Positions 6,007 through 7,655 of a stretch of 7,655 nucleotides of DNA are shown here, piece after piece. The stretch spans positions 1 to 7,655 of the forward strand of contig JAJZTU010000161.1 in the NCBI GenBank assembly GCA_021848765.1. The letters run 5' to 3'. Position 1 is the first letter of the stretch. Every line of letters begins with the position of its first letter. The notes beneath the pieces are model-generated. The model made no database searches, was not told the origin of the DNA, and was given only the letters and a program-made list of their open reading frames with translations. Both the position numbers and the translations under genes were made by a program. The stretch is from Bacillota bacterium (GTDB taxonomy: Bacteria > Bacillota > GCA-003054495 > Carboxydocellales > JAJZTU01).

Positions 6007-7655
6007 ATGTCAGAAACCATGCAAGCCTTGACCCGTACCCACAGTTGCGGACAATTGAGAAGAGGAGATTCCGGGCAGAAGGTCACCCTCATGGGGTGGG
6101 TCCAGCGGCGGCGGGATCACGGGGGGTTAATCTTCGTGGACCTGCGGGACCGGGAGGGAATTACCCAGGTAGTCTTCAGCCCTGAAGTTGATAAAGAAGC
6201 CTTTGTCAAGGCGGAGCAAATCCGCAGTGAATATGTCCTGGCTTTGGCGGGGGAAGTAAAGGCCCGCCCGGAGGGAACGGTTAACCCTAACCTGATTACC
6301 GGGGAAGTTGAAGTATATGCCAATGAGGTGCGGATCCTCAATGCTGCTAAGACTCCACCCTTCTATATTCAGGATGATATTGATGTGGATGAAAACCTGA
6401 GGCTGCGCTACCGCTACCTGGACCTCAGAAGGCCTGAAATGCAGCAGGCCCTGATTCTGCGCCATAAAACAGTGAAAGCTATCCGGGATTACCTGGATGA
6501 GCGGGGTTTTCTGGAGATTGAGACTCCCATGCTCACTAAGAGCACTCCGGAAGGGGCCAGGGACTATCTGGTACCCAGCCGGGTGAACCCGGGCAAGTTC
6601 TACGCCCTGCCTCAGTCTCCCCAAATTTTTAAGCAGATACTTATGGTAGCAGGTATGGAAAAGTATTTTCAGATCGTACGCTGCTTCAGGGATGAGGACC
6701 TCCGGGCAGACCGCCAGCCGGAATTTACCCAGTTGGACCTGGAGATGTCCTTTGTAGAGCGGGAGCACCTGCTTACCTTGATGGAGGAAATGATTGCCTT
6801 TGTGGTCAAGGGAAGCCTGGGCCGGGAAGTAGCTGCTCCTTTCCTGCGCCTGCCATACTCCGAGGCCATAGCCCGCTTTGGTTCCGATAAGCCGGACCTG
6901 CGCTTTGGCCTGGAATTGGTAGATGTAGGGGACCTGGTGGCCGGTTCCGGATTTAAGGTATTTGCCAGTGTAGTGGCTGGGGGCGGCCAGGTCAAAGGAA
7001 TCAATGCCAAGGGCTGTGCCGGTTTCACCCGTAAGGAAATCGATGACCTGACTCAGTATGCGGCTATCTACGGGGCCAAGGGTTTGGCTTATATAGTGGT
7101 TACTGAGGAAGGGGTCAAATCTCCCATTGCCAAGTTCTTTACCGATGAGGAGATGTCCGCCATGCTCAAACGATTTGATGCCGCCCCGGGAGATATTATC
7201 TTCTTTGTAGCCGACAAGCCCAAGGTGGTGGCCGATGCCCTCGGTCACCTGCGGGTTCATTTGGCTGAGCAGCTCGGGCTTATTGATGAGAATGAGCTGA
7301 ACTTCCTGTGGGTAGTGGATTTCCCCTTGCTGGAATGGGATGAGGAGGATAAGCGTTATGTGGCTATGCACCATCCCTTTACATCTCCTATGGATGAAGA
7401 TATGAGCCTTATGGAAACTGACCCCGGAAAAGTACGGGCCAAGGCTTATGATATGGTGCTAAACGGGGTGGAAATCGGCGGAGGAAGTATCCGGATTCAC
7501 AGCCGCCCGGTCCAGGAGCGGATGTTCAGCCTCTTGGGCCTAAGCCAGGAAGAGGCGGTAGAGAAGTTCGGGTTTATGCTGGAGGCCTTTGAGTATGGGA
7601 CCCCGCCCCATGGCGGAATTGCTTTTGGGATTGACCGGTTGGTGATGCTGCTGGC
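6007..7655 (+). CDS. aspS: Aspartyl-tRNA synthetase, probably non-discriminating (3' partial)
   Basis: Class IIb bacterial-type AspRS; 549 complete codons are visible of about 590-600, and the end lies beyond the window. AAGGAGG at 5991-5997, overlapping the hisS stop, stands 9 bases before ATG 6007. Domains in order: OB-fold anticodon-binding domain (about 1-110, with QRRRDHGGLIFVDLRDREG from residue 33), motif 1 region (about 160-185), LPQSPQ aspartate-binding loop (201-206), motif 2 VRCFRDEDLRADRQPEF (224-240), the bacterial GAD insertion (about 290-420) and motif 3 GGIAFGIDRL (536-545, Arg544). His38 and Gly90 align by eye with His31 and Gly82 of Pseudomonas aeruginosa AspRS, residues linked to recognition of tRNA-Asn as well as tRNA-Asp. 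If so, Asp-tRNA-Asn would be amidated by GatCAB, which is not in the window. It is cotranscribed with hisS under the Asp-reading T-box. Confidence 0.97.
   Translation, partial: MSETMQALTRTHSCGQLRRGDSGQKVTLMGWVQRRRDHGGLIFVDLRDREGITQVVFSPEVDKEAFVKAEQIRSEYVLALAGEVKARPEGTVNPNLITGEVEVYANEVRILNAAKTPPFYIQDDIDVDENLRLRYRYLDLRRPEMQQALILRHKTVKAIRDYLDERGFLEIETPMLTKSTPEGARDYLVPSRVNPGKFYALPQSPQIFKQILMVAGMEKYFQIVRCFRDEDLRADRQPEFTQLDLEMSFVEREHLLTLMEEMIAFVVKGSLGREVAAPFLRLPYSEAIARFGSDKPDLRFGLELVDVGDLVAGSGFKVFASVVAGGGQVKGINAKGCAGFTRKEIDDLTQYAAIYGAKGLAYIVVTEEGVKSPIAKFFTDEEMSAMLKRFDAAPGDIIFFVADKPKVVADALGHLRVHLAEQLGLIDENELNFLWVVDFPLLEWDEEDKRYVAMHHPFTSPMDEDMSLMETDPGKVRAKAYDMVLNGVEIGGGSIRIHSRPVQERMFSLLGLSQEEAVEKFGFMLEAFEYGTPPHGGIAFGIDRLVMLL

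Noticed and set aside
6127..7374. A 415-codon open frame on the - strand inside aspS
   Set aside because: It is antisense to a clearly coding, fully motif-bearing AspRS in the opposite strand. Its translation shows no recognisable domain, and long antisense frames are common opposite GC-rich third positions.

Overview
The window looks like a stretch of chromosomal core genome from a low-to-mid GC Gram-positive bacterium of the class Clostridia. A Peptococcaceae/Desulfotomaculum-like lineage is my best guess, but this is inference. The evidence is strong GGAGG-type ribosome binding sites, a T-box riboswitch in front of tRNA synthetase genes, HemZ, an RCKP-type mini-rubredoxin, and a gene order (rel, dtd, metallo-hydrolase, small Zn/Fe protein, hemZ, hisS, aspS) that I know from this class. 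Base composition by eye is roughly 50-55% GC and even along the window. All genes are on the + strand, and I see no mobile element, phage gene, CRISPR array, rRNA or tRNA gene.

Region 1 (1-2779) begins inside a bifunctional (p)ppGpp synthetase/hydrolase whose N-terminal hydrolase half lies outside the window. It is followed at short spacing by D-aminoacyl-tRNA deacylase (dtd), a glyoxalase II-like metallo-beta-lactamase-fold hydrolase, and a 35-residue cysteine-rich rubredoxin-like protein. Region 2 (2813-4297) is hemZ, a radical SAM protein of the HemN/HemW superfamily. Gaps in these two regions are 33-84 bases, each gene has its own ribosome binding site, and no terminator is evident between them, so they are probably cotranscribed.

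Region 3 (4298-4723) is a 426-base non-coding leader. It has a near-consensus vegetative promoter (TTGACA, 17 bases, TACAAT) and a complete T-box riboswitch: Stem I with specifier loop, Stem II region, Stem III, the 15-base T-box, and mutually exclusive antiterminator and terminator. The specifier loop reads GAC (Asp) in the consensus position, with a CAC (His) triplet overlapping it by one base. Region 4 (4724-7655) is the operon it controls: hisS, then aspS 14 bases downstream and cut off by the window end shortly after class II motif 3.

The common thread is translation and its quality control. The RSH enzyme senses uncharged tRNA on the ribosome, Dtd removes D-amino acids from tRNA, and HisRS/AspRS charge tRNA under a riboswitch that itself senses uncharged tRNA. 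The AspRS carries His and Gly at two positions linked to relaxed (non-discriminating) specificity, which suggests that Asn-tRNA is made by the GatCAB amidation route. The region is largely ordinary housekeeping. The points most worth a second look are the T-box specificity details, the AspRS specificity residues, the small rubredoxin-like gene and the missing fourth cysteine in HemZ.
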